A stretch of 64,000 bases of DNA from Caballeronia temeraria (GTDB lineage Bacteria > Pseudomonadota > Gammaproteobacteria > Burkholderiales > Burkholderiaceae): positions 1 to 64,000 of the forward strand of contig NZ_FCOI02000021.1 of assembly GCF_001544795.2 (NCBI RefSeq), written 5' to 3'. The notes below the pieces were generated by a model. The model was given only the letters and a program-made list of their open reading frames with translations, had not been told where the DNA came from and made no database searches. Position 1 is the first letter of the stretch; each line of letters starts with the position of its first letter. Positions 62,516 through 64,000 of the stretch are shown here, one piece after another. The translations under genes and the position numbers were made by a program.

Positions 62516-63163
62516 ATGGACAGCAAACCGCCTAAGCCAGTAGTCAAGCGTGATCCCGAGGGGACTCGTCGCCGCATTCTCGAAGCGGCAAAAAGCCAGT
62601 TCGCCAAGTTCGGACTAGCCGGCGCGCGGACCGACGCAATTGCCCAGGTCGCCGGTACGAACGAACGAATGCTCTACTATTACTTCGGCAGTAAGGAACT
62701 CCTCTACGTCGCCGTGCTGGAGTCCATGTACGCAGACTACGCGGAGAAGGAGAGCGAACTGGACCTGAGCAGCCTGCAGCCTCGTGAGGCGATGGCAGCG
62801 CTCGCAACCTCCATCTGGGCGCATCTATGGGACAACCCCGAATGGATCGGCCTGATCAACAACGAGAACCTGCATCAGGGCCGGTACCTGAAGTCTTCAC
62901 AAAAACTCAGCGAGACGATCTCGCCAGTGGTTGAAGTCGTCAGGTCGATTCTTGCGCGGGGAGCCGATGCAGGACAGTTTCGTAGCGGAATCGATCCGCT
63001 CGATTTTTACGTCACGCTAGTTGGGATGGGCTACTACATCGCTTCGAACCGCTTCACTATCAACGCGTTCACCGGTCGCGATTATGCGCATTGGTCTGAC
63101 CGGCAGAAAATCTGTGAAATGCATTTGGAGATGCTGGACGCCTATCTCCGTTCAACAACATAG
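62516..63163 (+). CDS. TetR/AcrR-family transcriptional regulator
   Basis: A 215-residue repressor-type regulator: N-terminal helix-turn-helix ('TRRRILEAAKSQFAKFGLAG', 'ARTDAIAQVAGTNERMLYYY') and a helical ligand-binding domain. No operator was assigned. The divergent unknown gene at 61849 is the likeliest local target. Confidence 0.9.
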   Translation: MDSKPPKPVVKRDPEGTRRRILEAAKSQFAKFGLAGARTDAIAQVAGTNERMLYYYFGSKELLYVAVLESMYADYAEKESELDLSSLQPREAMAALATSIWAHLWDNPEWIGLINNENLHQGRYLKSSQKLSETISPVVEVVRSILARGADAGQFRSGIDPLDFYVTLVGMGYYIASNRFTINAFTGRDYAHWSDRQKICEMHLEMLDAYLRSTT

Positions 63164-63361
63164 CCGCGCAGACGCCGATGTGTCGAGCGGCACCGGCTGT
63201 TGCCGACTCACACGCGACGTTCGCGTCATTGCTACGTCGATGGCCGGTCGCGAACGTACAGCGGACGTATCGCGGCCGAGTGTTTGTCGGCGTTTCGGAT
63301 ATCGTTGCGCAGCACCTTGACTTCCTCTGCGCGTTTGATGCACGCTCGAAAAATCCCTAAG

Positions 63362-63393
63362 CCATAAAAAAGGGCACTGTCTCCGGTGCCCTT
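63362..63393 (-). terminator. Terminator of the YefM/YoeB operon
   Basis: AAGGGCAC and GTGCCCTT form an eight-bp stem; on the minus strand this is followed by a T-run. It lies directly after the toxin stop codon. Confidence 0.8.
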
Positions 63394-63399
63394 CATTAG

Positions 63400-63705
63400 T
63401 TAATAGTGATAGCGGCATTGCATCACGTGAATTACACCGGCTTGAACCACGTACACCAAGCGATCGCCTTTGGTGATTCGGCGAGACCAGAAGCCAGTAA
63501 GACTTCCTTTCAAGGGCTCCGGTTTGCCGGTTCCTCGAAACGGATCGCGCGATATCTCTTCTAGCAAACCGTTGATCTCGCGGACGACTGCCATGTCGGT
63601 TTTTTGCCAGAACAGGTAGTCATCCCATGCGTGGTCAGACCACGCAACCTTAACTGCGCTTACGGCCTCGGCTTTGTTCCGGGCCTTCTTTTTCTGCTGG
63701 TTCAT
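63400..63705 (-). CDS. yoeB: Txe/YoeB-family mRNA-cleaving toxin
   Basis: A 101-residue toxin. 'AWSDHAWDDYLFWQKTDMAV', 'DPFRGTGKPEPLKGSLTGFW', 'SRRITKGDRLVYVV' and the terminal 'CRYHY' are typical of YoeB, which cuts mRNA in the ribosome A site; Glu, Arg, His and Tyr of the active site are visible. It has an N-terminal basic extension compared with YoeB and overlaps the antitoxin gene by 56 bp. Confidence 0.92.
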   Translation of the reverse strand: MNQQKKKARNKAEAVSAVKVAWSDHAWDDYLFWQKTDMAVVREINGLLEEISRDPFRGTGKPEPLKGSLTGFWSRRITKGDRLVYVVQAGVIHVMQCRYHY

Positions 63706-63952
63706 TGCTCAAACCTCGAATGGAGGTCTTGCCAGCATTGAATTGGGCGATAGACTCGCTGAGCCGTTTCGCATTGGCAGGAGATTCAAGCAGCCGCAAG
63801 GTCTCCTGCATGCTGTTGAAGTCGTCAAGCGACATCAATACCACATGCTCTCCGCGTTGCCGGGTGATCACAGCAGGCTCATGATCCCGGCAAACGTCGT
63901 CCATCGCCTGCTTCAGGCCGGCTCGCGCCTCGCTGAAAGTCAGGATGTTCAT
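63650..63952 (-). CDS. yefM: YefM-family antitoxin
   Basis: A 100-residue antitoxin. 'MNILTFSEARAGLKQAMDDV' and 'AVITRQRGEHVVLMSLDDFN' are the Phd/YefM DNA-binding fold, followed by the toxin-wrapping C-terminus. It is first in the operon and should autoregulate. The start at 63952 matches family starts; a longer frame to 63994 is not needed. Confidence 0.92.
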   Translation of the reverse strand: MNILTFSEARAGLKQAMDDVCRDHEPAVITRQRGEHVVLMSLDDFNSMQETLRLLESPANAKRLSESIAQFNAGKTSIRGLSNEPAEKEGPEQSRGRKRS

Positions 63953-64000
63953 CAAGAGCTCCAAGGGATCCTGTCCGATCCCGGCAATAGTCATCGTTAA

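Noticed and set aside
63178-63360. 60-codon plus-strand frame after the TetR gene
   Set aside because: Poor codon use, no ribosome site and no family; it ends in the toxin operon terminator.
1-64000. CRISPR arrays, rRNA and tRNA genes
   Set aside because: No regularly spaced repeats and no tRNA-like cloverleaf or rRNA core sequences were noticed on reading; a dedicated scan was not possible.

Overview
The window looks like part of a large conjugative plasmid, or an integrated conjugative element, from a Burkholderiaceae bacterium (Paraburkholderia/Caballeronia/Burkholderia type). This is judged from the high GC with strong GC3, Burkholderia-type small protein families (DUF4148, DUF4400, DUF7696-like) and the mix of conjugation, repair and accessory genes. 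Nothing was searched against databases; family names come from recognising motifs.

Layout. (1) 1-8.0 kb: end of a transfer region (truncated traD, DUF4400 membrane protein), two related AcaB/DUF1845-like proteins, a UvrD-type helicase, a frameshifted plasmid hfq, a bactofilin operon and several strong palindromes or terminators. (2) 8.5-16.9 kb: plasmid 'phage-like' module with a recombination-directionality-factor-like protein, NADAR N-glycosidase, SbcD and SbcC, and small unknown genes, most separated by their own hairpins. (3) 17-21.6 kb: hybrid histidine kinase and a membrane diguanylate cyclase. (4) 21.6-28.1 kb: a ligD (LIG-POL) gene cut by a 4.4-kb insertion with 26-bp imperfect terminal inverted repeats and a 6-bp target duplication. 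The insertion has no transposase and carries three lower-GC genes: a zinc-phospholipase-C-like protein and two unknowns. (5) 28-44.3 kb: accessory genes including an intact Ku, a Na+/H+ antiporter, an SRAP peptidase, CsgG-like and CAP lipoproteins, a VapBC-like pair and many small hypotheticals. (6) 44.8-50 kb: SDR/NTF2 operon, CocE-type hydrolase and a LysR regulator. (7) 50.2-58.1 kb: SOS mutasome imuA-imuB-dnaE2 behind a LexA box, with dnaE2 split by a 2.6-kb large-serine-recombinase element. (8) 58.5-64 kb: flhDC, a second UvrD-like helicase, unknowns, a TetR regulator and a YefM/YoeB pair.

The strongest theme is decay of repair functions by mobile elements. Two key enzymes, LigD and DnaE2, are both interrupted, while their partners Ku, ImuA and ImuB remain intact. 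Several other genes carry one-base frameshifts, often in homopolymers, which could be real decay or assembly errors. The most novel unit is the transposase-less, inverted-repeat-bounded three-gene cassette inside ligD (21806-26231).
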